From: Bacillota bacterium
Lineage (GTDB): Bacteria > Bacillota > Clostridia > Christensenellales > UMGS416
DNA length: 64,000 bases
NCBI GenBank assembly: GCA_023398815.1
Contig: JAEWRW010000059.1
Location: forward strand, 95,462 to 159,461
Direction: 5' to 3'
The notes below the pieces were generated by a model that was not told the DNA's origin, did not search any database, and saw only the letters and a list, made by a program, of their open reading frames with translations. The position numbers and the translations under genes are program-made. Of the stretch, positions 56,682-64,000 are shown piece by piece. Numbering within the stretch: the stretch's first letter is position 1; each line of letters begins with the position of its first letter.

Positions 56682-57348
56682 CATACTCAAACTGACCCGT
56701 CTGGATTTCCGCACCGTCCAGCCCTATCTGACCGGGCGGACGATCCTGGTGCTGCTGGTGTCCATGGGCATCTTCGTCTTCTTCACCGACGGCAGCGTTG
56801 CCATGATCGCCATGGTCATGGCCATTGGCTCCATGTTCGTGTCCTACCCTTTCGCCGTGGGGGAGCAGAACGGCATCGACACGCTCTATGCCACGCTGCC
56901 GCTGGGGCGGCAGACCGTGGTGGCCGGGCGGTATCTCTTCGCCCTGGGCATGAACGCAGCCGCCGGCGTGGTGGCATACTGCCTGCTGTCTGCGGCGGCG
57001 CTGGTGCGGCGCGCGCCTTTTGACCCCGGCGAGGCGCTGGCCGTGTTGGGCGCGTCCTTCGTGCTCTTCACGCTGACGGGCGCGCTGCAGCTGCCGCTCT
57101 ACTTCCGCCTGGGGTACGCCCGGGCGAAGATGCTGGCTTACCTGCCCTACATCCTGGTGCCGCTGCTGGCCGTGGGGGCAACGACGCTGATGGGTGACGG
57201 GCGCTGGGCCGAGGCGGGCCAGCGGGCGTTGGATGCCGCGGCCGCCAACCCGACCATGACCGCACTCGCAGCCGTCGTTGTGTGGGTGGAGCTCATGGCT
57301 CTGTCGGTGTCGCGGTCGCTGGCGGCCTATCGCCGGCGGGAGTTTTAG
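56674..57348 (+). CDS. ABC-2 type permease
   Basis: The 224-aa protein has about six hydrophobic segments ('ILVLLVSMGIFVFFTDGSVA', 'MVMAIGSMFVSYPFAVGEQN', 'YLFALGMNAAAGVVAYCLLS'), with 'GIDTLYATLPLGRQTVVAGR', the motif seen in ABC-2_membrane_5-like permeases. It overlaps the ATPase gene by eight bases and completes a Ytr-like export operon. Confidence 0.88.
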   Translation: MRNILKLTRLDFRTVQPYLTGRTILVLLVSMGIFVFFTDGSVAMIAMVMAIGSMFVSYPFAVGEQNGIDTLYATLPLGRQTVVAGRYLFALGMNAAAGVVAYCLLSAAALVRRAPFDPGEALAVLGASFVLFTLTGALQLPLYFRLGYARAKMLAYLPYILVPLLAVGATTLMGDGRWAEAGQRALDAAAANPTMTALAAVVVWVELMALSVSRSLAAYRRREF

Positions 57349-57730
57349 GGAGTCGGCATACGCCGACTCGTCGTGTTCGCCGCTGCGGCGACGGACACGA
57401 TTCAGACGACTTGCCCCTGTCCTAATGAAATCGGCCGCCGCGCATGTCGCTGGCCGATTTCTGACCATTGGGCCCATCCTAAGTGGACCGAGAAACCGGT
57501 CTGCCTGCGGGTGGGGCTTCTGTCCCTTGCACTGACGTCCCACCCCTCCCGCCGAATGAATCGTCGGGCGGCTTCCACTGCAGGGCCCATTCGCAAGTTT
57601 GATCTCTCGCAACAGGCTGGCGGATTCCTGCACCAAAGACCAGTAGGTACTGAGGTTCGCTTAGAGCTGGGAACCGGGCGACGCACCCCGCCGTCAGACT
57701 TTCCAAACCCACCCACAAGGAGCACCGGCG
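57349..57730. other. 380-bp gap without a gene
   Basis: A hairpin (GAGTCGGC-ATAC-GCCGACTC, 57351-57370) follows the permease stop. The rest shows no supported gene, tRNA or clear promoter. The reading frames present have atypical composition and no start signal. Confidence 0.5.
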
Positions 57731-58351
57731 ATGAAGCTGTGGCAATGGCTGACCGACATCCGCACCATTCCCCCACGCCTGCCCGCAAACAAAGCGGCAG
57801 GGCACGCAGTACTGGTGCTGCTGGCGGGGCTCGTTGCCGGCGTGGTGGCCAAGGCCAGTGACAGTGTGTCCTTCCTGGGGGATCTGGGCACGGGCATGGG
57901 CGTGTGGGTGTTCACCGCCACCCTACTGGCGGCCGATGCCCACCGCCCCGACGGCGCGGCCCTCCATGTGCCTGTCTTCTTCTTGGGCATGCTGGCGGGG
58001 TACTACGCCTATGGCCAGTGGGTACTGGGGTTCTTCCCCCAGGCTTATGCGCTGGGGTGGCTGCTGCTGGCGCTGGGCACGCCCCTTCCTGCCTTTGCGC
58101 TGTGGTTTGCCCGGGGGCGTGGCCCGGTGGCTGCGGCGCTTGCGGCTCTACCCACCGGGTTGCTGTTTGCCATTGGCGCTCACGCCTTTTACACCGCAGA
58201 CCCCGTGGCCATTACCACCCTTTTGCTGGGGGCGACGCTGGTTGCACTGCTGCCACGCTCCTGGCAGGGGTGCTTGGTCACCTTCCTCCTGGCCTTGCTG
58301 CTGGCTTTCGGGTTCCACGGCCTGCGCCGGTGGGGGCTGCCCCTTGCCTGA
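57731..58351 (+). CDS. Multi-pass membrane protein of unknown function
   Basis: The 206-aa protein has six predicted membrane segments (for example 'GHAVLVLLAGLVAGVVAKAS', 'VPVFFLGMLAGYYAYGQWVL', 'LVTFLLALLLAFGFHGLRRW') and no recognisable motif. ACAAGGAGC precedes the ATG. It is convergent with the MerR gene, whose stop lies 6 bases beyond its own. Confidence 0.7.
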   Translation: MKLWQWLTDIRTIPPRLPANKAAGHAVLVLLAGLVAGVVAKASDSVSFLGDLGTGMGVWVFTATLLAADAHRPDGAALHVPVFFLGMLAGYYAYGQWVLGFFPQAYALGWLLLALGTPLPAFALWFARGRGPVAAALAALPTGLLFAIGAHAFYTADPVAITTLLLGATLVALLPRSWQGCLVTFLLALLLAFGFHGLRRWGLPLA

Positions 58352-58357
58352 TCACTT

Positions 58358-59185
58358 TTATTGGCCTGGCTCCACCGCGACCGACAACTCCACTAAATAC
58401 CGGTCGGGGGTGCGGCCGGCCTCCATGCCCAGCACCTCATACTCCAGAATTGGGCCAATCGCCCTGCCCCAGGCCCGGGCCGCCGTCAGCAGGCCCAGAA
58501 TGGCCGGGGTCATGTCCGCATAGGCTCCTTCGTACATCACGGCGACGCACAGGCCTGCCGGCCTCATGAACAGCCGGTCGGAGTCGCCCTGGAGCGCGGT
58601 GATGCGGTGGCAGAAATGGCTACGGCCAGCCGTGCCCTGCGCCGCGTTCTCCAACGGGATGAACGCGCCTTTCAGGAAGTCGTACTCCAGCCCCTGAGCC
58701 CTGCGGTAGACAAGGTGGGCCGTGGCCTGCCCTAGCCGCGACCGGGCGGTGCGTACCTCCGGCGGTAGGAAGGTGGTGGCGTAGTAGCGCTCCTCGCGCT
58801 GCTCCCCAAAGGGTACCCCCAGTGGGTGCGCCCGACACAGGCGGGTCTTGCGCAGGGTGTTGGCCACCTTGTCGCCCATGCGTTGGAGCTCCTCCATCTC
58901 CCCGGCAATCTGGCTCTCTCGCCGCTCCAGCATGGCGAGGTAGGCCCCCTCCCCCTGGGCGGTGAGGTAGGCGCCAATCTCCGCAAGGGACGCGCCCGAG
59001 CGGCGCATCATCAGGATGATGTTGAACTGCCGGAACTGGTCACCGTCGTAGTAGCGGTAGCCATTCTCCCCCTGGTGCCGGGGCGAGAAGATGCCGATGC
59101 GGTCGTAGAAGAGCAGGGTGCTCTTCTCCACCCCGCAGAGGCGCGCAAACGCCCCGCTGGTCAGCAAGCCATCCGCTCGCGCCAT
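58358..59185 (-). CDS. MerR-family regulator with effector-binding domain
   Basis: The 275-aa protein has a MerR winged helix ('SGAFARLCGVEKSTLLFYDR', 'GENGYRYYDGDQFRQFNIIL'), a dimerisation helix and a C-terminal GyrI-like effector domain of about 150 residues ('VAVMYEGAYADMTPAILGLL'), as in BltR/BmrR-type drug sensors. ATG 59185 has GAGGGGGAAG upstream. It is divergent from the MATE exporter and probably activates it through the 19-bp-spacer promoter between them. Confidence 0.92.
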   Translation of the reverse strand: MARADGLLTSGAFARLCGVEKSTLLFYDRIGIFSPRHQGENGYRYYDGDQFRQFNIILMMRRSGASLAEIGAYLTAQGEGAYLAMLERRESQIAGEMEELQRMGDKVANTLRKTRLCRAHPLGVPFGEQREERYYATTFLPPEVRTARSRLGQATAHLVYRRAQGLEYDFLKGAFIPLENAAQGTAGRSHFCHRITALQGDSDRLFMRPAGLCVAVMYEGAYADMTPAILGLLTAARAWGRAIGPILEYEVLGMEAGRTPDRYLVELSVAVEPGQ

Positions 59186-59199
59186 GTCGCTTCCCCCTC

Positions 59200-59230
59200 T
59201 TGACTCTGAAGTTACTTCATCCTTTATGCT
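59200..59230 (+). promoter_or_regulatory. MerR-type promoter with 19-bp spacer
   Basis: TTGACT (59200-59205) and TATGCT (59225-59230) are separated by 19 bp. The palindrome TGAAGT-T-ACTTCA (59207-59219) lies inside the spacer. This is the classic MerR-family layout, in which the regulator twists the DNA to align the boxes. It faces the MATE gene. Confidence 0.85.
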
Positions 59231-59265
59231 ATCACAGGACTGCGACGACAGAAAGAGGGCCAAAC

Positions 59266-60636
59266 GTGCAAAAACTGATGATCCGCGACAGGGATTTCTA
59301 CATGACGACGCTGCGCATCGCGCTGCCCATCGTGGTGCAGAACGCCATCACAATGCTCATCAACATCATCGGCACGATGATGTTGGGCCACTATGGCGAA
59401 ATCCCGCTGTCGGCGGCGGCACTGGCCAACGAGTTCATCAACATCTTTTTCATCCTTTGCATGGGCATCGGCGGCGGGGCCGGGGTGCTGACGGCACAAT
59501 ACTGGGGCAACCGAGACATCGCGGGCTTGAAGCACACGATCACCCTGATGCTCTGGATCATCCTGAGCGTGGCCGCGGTGTTCACCACCGTCACCTACGC
59601 TATGCCTGCCACCATCATGGGCTTGTACACCGACGACCCAGCCATCGTGGCCCAGGGTGTGCTCTACTTCCGCGCCGGCGGGGCCTGCTACCCCATGATG
59701 GGCATCACCCTCACGGTCACCATCGTGCTCCGCACCGTGCGGCAGGTGAAGGTGCCGCTCCTCGCGGCCATCGCGTCGGTCTGCCTCAACGCCTTCCTCA
59801 GTTGGGTGCTGATCTTCGGCCACTTCGGCGCGCCGGAGCTCCGCATCCAGGGTGCGGCCATCGCCATGGTCATCGCCCAATGCGTGGAGATGTCGGTCAT
59901 CGCCGGCTACCTGCTGCTGCGAGACCGGCGCATCGGCTACCGCCTGCGGGATGTGCTGCACACCGATGCCCGGCAGGCCAAGCTCTTCCTGCGCTACGGG
60001 GCGCCGGTCATCGTCTCCGACGCCATGCTGGCCGTCGGCAATACCATGGTGGCCGTCATCATGGGCCACATTGGCGCGAGCTTTGTGGCCGCCAACGCCA
60101 TCGTGTCGCCGGTCATGCGGCTGTCCACCGTATTGAACCAGGGCGTCAGCCAATCCTCCGGCGTGCTGGTGGGCAACACCCTGGGGGCCGGCGACCGCGA
60201 CCTGGCCCAACGCCAGAGCGTCACCTACCTCATCCTGAGTGTGCTGCTGGGTATCTTTGGGGCGGTTGTGGTGCTGCTGGTGGCGCCGTTGGTGCTCTCC
60301 AGCGTGGCGGTGGGGGAGGAAACCCGCCGCATCACCTTTGAGCTCATGGCGGCGGTGGCCGTCACCACGCTCTTCTTCACCGTACAAGGGATGCTCACCA
60401 AGGGGGTGCTGCGCGCCGGCGGGGACACGCGGTTCCTCATGCTGGCCGATGTACTGTTCCTGTGGGTGGCGTCCATTCCGCTGGGGTATCTGGCCGGTCT
60501 GGTGTGGGGGCTGTCGCCCTTCTGGGTGTACCTGGCGCTGAAGACGGACTGGATCATCAAATCATTCTGGTGCACACAACGGCTGCGCAGCCGCAAATGG
60601 CTGCACGTCGTCAATGAGGCAATCAAGGAGGGCTGA
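59266..60636 (+). CDS. MATE-family efflux transporter
   Basis: The 456-aa protein has 12 predicted membrane segments in two homologous halves ('ITMLINIIGTMMLGHYGEIP', 'GIGGGAGVLTAQYWGNRDIA'; 'ILSVLLGIFGAVVVLLVAPL'). It belongs to the MATE exporters that use Na+ or H+ gradients to expel drugs and cations. GTG 59266 follows GAGGGCC. The MerR regulator and spacer-operator promoter next to it point to drug-inducible expression. Confidence 0.94.
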   Translation: MQKLMIRDRDFYMTTLRIALPIVVQNAITMLINIIGTMMLGHYGEIPLSAAALANEFINIFFILCMGIGGGAGVLTAQYWGNRDIAGLKHTITLMLWIILSVAAVFTTVTYAMPATIMGLYTDDPAIVAQGVLYFRAGGACYPMMGITLTVTIVLRTVRQVKVPLLAAIASVCLNAFLSWVLIFGHFGAPELRIQGAAIAMVIAQCVEMSVIAGYLLLRDRRIGYRLRDVLHTDARQAKLFLRYGAPVIVSDAMLAVGNTMVAVIMGHIGASFVAANAIVSPVMRLSTVLNQGVSQSSGVLVGNTLGAGDRDLAQRQSVTYLILSVLLGIFGAVVVLLVAPLVLSSVAVGEETRRITFELMAAVAVTTLFFTVQGMLTKGVLRAGGDTRFLMLADVLFLWVASIPLGYLAGLVWGLSPFWVYLALKTDWIIKSFWCTQRLRSRKWLHVVNEAIKEG

Positions 60637-60638
60637 CC

Positions 60639-61508
60639 ATGACACAGGCATACCCCATTGTGGAGTTCAAACCGCACACCTGGGAGATCGACGAATTTGA
60701 CTGCGCCAGCGTGTTTGTGCTGGAGGGCCGCGAGCAGGCCCTCGTCATCGACGCGGGCATCGGCATCGGCGACCTCCGCGGGGCCATCGAGCGGTTGACC
60801 GACAAGCCCCTGACGCTGGTACTGACCCACGGCCACGGCGACCACACCGGCGCGTGCTGTCAATTTGAGTCTTGCTCCCTCAACAAGCGGGACTGGGGCT
60901 GCTACGACTTCCCCGAGGACCTCGCGCGCCGCCGCCAATACGCGGCGATGATTGCACGGCGGGAGCGCGGTGAGCACCCGGACTACCCCTATGACCCCGA
61001 AGTGGACATCGTGCCCTGGACCAGCATGCCCCAGCGTCTGCCCCTGGTGGATGGCCAGACCTTCGACTTGGGCGGGCGGGTCGTGACAGCCATGGCCTGC
61101 CCGGGCCACACCCCGGGGCAGATGATGTTCCTGGACGAGGGCAGCCGCACGCTCTTTGTGGGGGACGCGCTCAACTGCAACCTCTTCATGAACAGCAAGC
61201 CCGGCGAGGCCAACTTTGTGAGCATCGAGCGGGCCGTGAAGGGCTTGGAAACCATGGCCGCCCTGCTGGACGCGGGCCGAATCGACGCCATTTGCAACGG
61301 CCACCACGACTTCCGCCCGTTGGGCGAGCCGCTAGGCCCCGACGTGCTGCCCGATGCCCTGGCCCTCTGCCGCCAACTTCTCTCCGGCGACTTCCAGCCC
61401 GTGTGGGAGAAAGCACCCATGCCCGGCTGGCCCGACCACCTGGCCATCCGCCGGGGCCGCACCACCATTGGCTACAGCCTGGAAGGCATCCACGAGCCCA
61501 AGGAATAA
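60639..61508 (+). CDS. Metallo-beta-lactamase-fold hydrolase
   Basis: The 289-aa protein has the dinuclear metal motif HxHxDH as H64-G-H66-G-D68-H69 ('VLTHGHGDHTGACC'), then 'AMACPGHTPGQMMFLDEGSR' (third His) and 'LFVGDALNCNLFM' (bridging Asp). The substrate is unknown. It starts two bases after the MATE stop, so it is probably co-transcribed and may detoxify a compound exported by the transporter. Confidence 0.92.
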   Translation: MTQAYPIVEFKPHTWEIDEFDCASVFVLEGREQALVIDAGIGIGDLRGAIERLTDKPLTLVLTHGHGDHTGACCQFESCSLNKRDWGCYDFPEDLARRRQYAAMIARRERGEHPDYPYDPEVDIVPWTSMPQRLPLVDGQTFDLGGRVVTAMACPGHTPGQMMFLDEGSRTLFVGDALNCNLFMNSKPGEANFVSIERAVKGLETMAALLDAGRIDAICNGHHDFRPLGEPLGPDVLPDALALCRQLLSGDFQPVWEKAPMPGWPDHLAIRRGRTTIGYSLEGIHEPKE

Positions 61509-61548
61509 ACCCCTTGCTGCAAACTCGCGATGCCCTCCGGGATGAGCA

Positions 61549-61579
61549 CCGCCGGCGAGCCCCCTTGCCGGCGGTTTTT
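61549..61579 (+). terminator. Terminator of the MATE/MBL operon
   Basis: CCGCCGGC and GCCGGCGG form a perfect 8-bp stem followed by TTTTT, 40 bases after the hydrolase stop. Confidence 0.85.
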
Positions 61580-61596
61580 CTGCCTTGACCCTGACT

Positions 61597-61632
61597 AAAA
61601 AACGAGGGAACCCCAGTGGGATTCCCTCGTTT
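61597..61632 (-). terminator. Terminator of the GNAT gene
   Basis: AACGAGGGAA and TTCCCTCGTT form a 10-bp stem extended by CCC/GGG. On the minus strand it ends in T residues, 19 bases after the acetyltransferase stop. Confidence 0.85.
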
Positions 61633-61650
61633 GCGTTGTTTGGGTTTCGT

Positions 61651-62169
61651 TTAGCCGTGCGTGCAACCCTCCCCCTTCAACAGGGAGTAGAGCTTCATGT
61701 CCAGCAGTTCGCCATTCTTGAAGGCGTTCTGCCGCAGCATTCCTTCCAGGGTGAAACCGCATTTCTCCAGTACCCGACAGGATGCCGCGTTGCGGGCGAA
61801 CGGCTCGGCGAAGATGCGAACGATGTCCGTGGTGCCAAACACCCGGCGGCAGGCCTGCCGCACGGCGCTGGTTGCCAATCCCCTGCCCCAGTATGGTTCG
61901 GCCAGGTAGTAGCCCATCTCCGCCGTGCGGGAGTGAATGTTTCCCTGGCGGTACACGCCGATGCTCCCCACGGCCCGGTGCTCCACCGCAATGGCGAACG
62001 CCTTGCTCCCATCCACACTTGCGCAGAACGCAATGAAATTGCGTGCGTCCTGCACCGTGTAGGGGAATGGCAGCCCGTCGCGCAGGTTGTCGAGTATCTT
62101 TCGGTTGTTCAGGCACCCAGCCAGGTCGACGGCGTCCTCCGCCCGCCAGGGCCGCAGCACACAGTCCAT
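61651..62169 (-). CDS. GNAT-family N-acetyltransferase (RimJ-like)
   Basis: The 172-aa protein has the GNAT core 'MGYYLAEPYWGRGLATSAVR' (acetyl-CoA loop, GRGLAT) and 'EPFARNAASCRVLEKCGFTL' (the Asn and GF of motif B), typical of RimJ/RimL-type enzymes. The acceptor is unknown. ATG 62169 has AGGAGGAG upstream. It follows the tRNA-Met genes and their terminator on the same strand. Confidence 0.92.
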   Translation of the reverse strand: MDCVLRPWRAEDAVDLAGCLNNRKILDNLRDGLPFPYTVQDARNFIAFCASVDGSKAFAIAVEHRAVGSIGVYRQGNIHSRTAEMGYYLAEPYWGRGLATSAVRQACRRVFGTTDIVRIFAEPFARNAASCRVLEKCGFTLEGMLRQNAFKNGELLDMKLYSLLKGEGCTHG

Positions 62170-62237
62170 CGCGATCTCCTCCTGTCTGTGTACCGCTGTC
62201 GGCGGCACAAACGGCCTGCCCATCCCACCGGAGTATA

Positions 62238-62270
62238 GCAAAAATCGCGAACCTTTTGAGTTCGCGATTT
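62238..62270 (-). terminator. Terminator after the tRNA genes
   Basis: AAATCGCGAAC and GTTCGCGATTT form a perfect 11-bp stem with a 7-nt loop; the T-run is TTTTTG on the minus strand. TATACT just beyond it (62237-62232, minus) may be the -10 of the GNAT gene. Confidence 0.8.
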
Positions 62271-62290
62271 GCGGCGTCGGCCCGGCCGAC

Positions 62291-62367
62291 TGGTAGCGGC
62301 GGTCGGATTTGAACCAACGACACTTCGGGTATGAACCGAATGCTCTAGCCAACTGAGCTACGCCGCC
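62291..62367 (-). tRNA. tRNA-Met (CAT), elongator
   Basis: The 77-nt gene begins GGCGGCGTAGCTCAGTTGG, has the anticodon loop TTCATAC (CAT) closed by a CGG-CCG stem, the T arm TTGGTTCAAATCCGA, and an encoded CCA. The acceptor stem starts with a G-U-type pair, not the C-A mismatch of initiators. Confidence 0.96.
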
Positions 62368-62371
62368 AAAC

Positions 62372-62449
<78 letters not shown>

Positions 62450-62478
62450 ACGTTCGCCCTTGATGGGGCGCAAAAAGT

Positions 62479-62507
62479 ATTCTACTTCGACGGGCCTGGA
62501 AAGTCAA
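62479..62507 (-). promoter_or_regulatory. tRNA-Met operon promoter
   Basis: TTGACT (62507-62502) and TAGAAT (62484-62479) are separated by 17 bp on the minus strand, 30 bases before the initiator tRNA. Confidence 0.88.
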
Positions 62508-62602
62508 GATATTTTTTCACAGCTTTCTTGCGCTCCCGGCGTGTTACCCGGCCACCGGTGGCCGGTCAATTGGTTTGTTCAAAAACACTTATCCCATTTT
62601 GC

Positions 62603-62631
62603 TTGCACCATCAAATAAGTGTGTATATAGT
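62603..62631 (+). promoter_or_regulatory. Promoter of the cNMP/DUF2225 gene
   Basis: TTGCAC (62603-62608) and TATAGT (62626-62631) are separated by 17 bp on the plus strand, about 38 bases before the start codon. Confidence 0.7.
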
Positions 62632-62668
62632 AGGAGTAGAAATGATACATCTATGAGGTGAGCCTGTC

Positions 62669-63970
62669 ATGTGTAACCTGCAGCTGCTGAAGAATCTGAC
62701 CGGAGCCATGCGCCGTGCCAAGGGCACGGTCGTTGTGGAGGAAGGCGGCCCGGCCGGTTTGACATTGGTGCTGCTGGGCGAAGTGGGCGAGTTCACCCAT
62801 TACGGCAGGCCCACCCAAACGGGTCTGTCCACCTACGGCCCCGGGGATTTCTTCGGGGAAGAAACGCTGGCGGGGCAACCCGCGGCCACCGCCGTGGCAC
62901 TGACCGACGCGGTGGTGCTCCCCATCCCGGCAGAGGGGCTGGCGGCCTTCCTGCGGACGGAGCCGGACTTTGCTGCCGAGCTGGTGCGGTGCCTGGGGCA
63001 GCGCCTCTCCCTGGTGCAGGGGGGCTACGCCAAGGCCGTCGGCCGGCGGTTCGCCATCGGCGCGGTGCCCAAGATTCCCCTGCCCGTGCCGGCAGCCACC
63101 CCCAAGGTCGCCGCAGCCAAGCCAGCCGCCGCAGCGCCCGTTGCCTCAACCTCAGCGGATCCTGCCGCCGCACCGGGCCAGCCTTCGGTGCCTTCTGCGC
63201 CGGTCACCCCGGTGGCTGTGCGCGTGGCTCTGGGTGAGCTGCTCTACCCGCCGGAACACAAGGAGTACGATCTGCCCCTGCACATCGGCGACCGAACCTA
63301 TCTCATGGAGAAGGGCTACACCTGCCCGTTGTGTAAGCACACCTTCCGGGCGTTGAAAGTGCGTTCCTCCCGCCTGGTGCCGGAGGGCACCGACCGGGAC
63401 CTGCGCACCCGCTACAAGGGCGTGGAGCCGCTCTACTACGACGTGGCCACCTGCCCCGAATGCCTGTACAGCGCGCCGGAGGATCTGTTTGCCACCCCCG
63501 ATAACACTCGCGCCGAACTGCCGGCGGCCCTGAAGACTCTAAAGGAACGGGGCCTGACCTTTGAGCTGGAGCGCACCACCGAATCGGTCTTTGCCGGCTA
63601 CTACCTGGCGCTGCAGTGCGCGCCGGTCTACCTCGCCCGTCACCCGCTGACAGTACCCAACCTGCTCATGAAGCTCTACCGCCTGTATCAGGACTGCGCC
63701 GACCCGGCGATGGAGGAGCTGACCGCCCAGCGCGCGCTGGAGACTCATCTGGCCGTGTACCAGTCCATTGAGCTCACCCCCGGGCAGGAGCAGCAGATTC
63801 AGCTGCTGCTGGCGGAGCTCTCCCTGCGGATGGGCAACCTCAAAGATGCCCGCAACTTCTTCTTCCACGTGAAAAGCGATCGCTCGGCCCCGCCGCTGCT
63901 GCGCACCCACGCGGAGAACCGCATCATGGACATGCGCACGGCGACGGCCCAAAGCGCCGAGGAAGCCTAA
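62669..63970 (+). CDS. Cyclic-nucleotide-binding-like/DUF2225 fusion protein
   Basis: The 433-aa protein has an N-terminal cNMP-binding-like beta roll (residues ~1-115, 'YGPGDFFGEETLAGQPAATA' is the phosphate-cassette region), an Ala/Pro-rich linker (~128-190), and a DUF2225 domain with CPLC and CPEC zinc knuckles followed by TPR-like helices ('MKLYRLYQDCADPAMEELTA', 'LLLAELSLRMGNLKDARNFF'). The cassette lacks the classic Arg that binds cAMP in CRP, so the ligand is uncertain. It is single-gene, with its own promoter; GAGGTGA precedes the ATG. The role of DUF2225 proteins is unknown. Confidence 0.85.
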   Translation: MCNLQLLKNLTGAMRRAKGTVVVEEGGPAGLTLVLLGEVGEFTHYGRPTQTGLSTYGPGDFFGEETLAGQPAATAVALTDAVVLPIPAEGLAAFLRTEPDFAAELVRCLGQRLSLVQGGYAKAVGRRFAIGAVPKIPLPVPAATPKVAAAKPAAAAPVASTSADPAAAPGQPSVPSAPVTPVAVRVALGELLYPPEHKEYDLPLHIGDRTYLMEKGYTCPLCKHTFRALKVRSSRLVPEGTDRDLRTRYKGVEPLYYDVATCPECLYSAPEDLFATPDNTRAELPAALKTLKERGLTFELERTTESVFAGYYLALQCAPVYLARHPLTVPNLLMKLYRLYQDCADPAMEELTAQRALETHLAVYQSIELTPGQEQQIQLLLAELSLRMGNLKDARNFFFHVKSDRSAPPLLRTHAENRIMDMRTATAQSAEEA

Positions 63971-64000
63971 CCTTTCGCGGCAGTCGCTGTCGCGACACCC

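Noticed and set aside
56572..57636. 354-codon minus-strand frame over the ABC-2 permease and the following gap
   Set aside because: Arg/His/Gly-rich translation without domain or start signal, overlapping a clear plus-strand permease.
59224..60387. 387-codon minus-strand frame opposite the MATE gene
   Set aside because: His- and Gly-rich low-complexity translation with no domain; it is a shadow of the membrane protein gene.
60225..61307. 360-codon minus-strand frame opposite the MATE end and MBL gene
   Set aside because: It overlaps two well-supported plus-strand genes and shows no motif.

Overview
The window joins a siphovirus-type prophage, a restriction/defence island and a GC-rich Firmicutes chromosome. 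AGGAGG-type ribosome binding sites, the phage gene families and the chromosomal gene set suggest a GC-rich anaerobic clostridial (Oscillospiraceae-like) bacterium. That is inference; no 16S or marker phylogeny was possible here.

Positions 1-35.8 kb hold a prophage read almost entirely on the minus strand. The window opens inside a large serine recombinase gene, preceded by a SHOCT gene and an HTH/zinc-finger gene. In transcription order (high to low coordinate) the phage carries: a XRE repressor plus an ImmA/IrrE-like protease under a consensus promoter with a duplicated operator; small zinc-ribbon and basic proteins; a sigma-like regulator; replication genes (DUF2800, DUF2815, family A DNA polymerase, KilA-type antirepressor, VapE-like helicase, VRR-NUC nuclease, SNF2 helicase) with a cluster of ten GGAACA/TGTTCC words that may be the origin; an ArpU/sigma-like late regulator; HNH, small terminase, ParB-like/DNA methylase and large terminase; an HK97-type head module (portal, ClpP-like protease, capsid, connectors); a tail module with a programmed -1 frameshift; and holin and amidase. 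Two accessory insertions interrupt it: a promoter-gene-gene-terminator unit with a hypoxanthine-DNA glycosylase between portal and terminase, and a plus-strand HEPN/Abi-like gene inside the tail module.

Positions 35.95-47.75 kb form a plus-strand defence island: small XRE regulator, type I restriction-modification (hsdM, hsdS, hsdR), McrB-like GTPase with EVE-like modules, McrC nuclease, then a Cys-rich methyltransferase-like protein translationally coupled to a DUF1848 protein with a C-terminal CX3CX2C motif. The last two are the best candidate for something undescribed. A decayed SHOCT fragment separates the island from ssrA (tmRNA, 48.16-48.52 kb, minus strand). Whether the island is prophage cargo or a separate host island cannot be decided here because neither prophage end is visible.

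Positions 48.2-64 kb are chromosome, visibly richer in GC: a GH127 glycosidase with a divergent AraC regulator; a cobalamin-binding protein coupled to a FtsX/LolD-like ABC transporter; a tiny duplicated membrane peptide; a GntR/ABC (Ytr-like) operon; a membrane protein; a MerR regulator divergent from a MATE exporter; a metallo-beta-lactamase-fold hydrolase; a GNAT acetyltransferase; elongator and initiator tRNA-Met; and a cNMP-binding/DUF2225 fusion protein.
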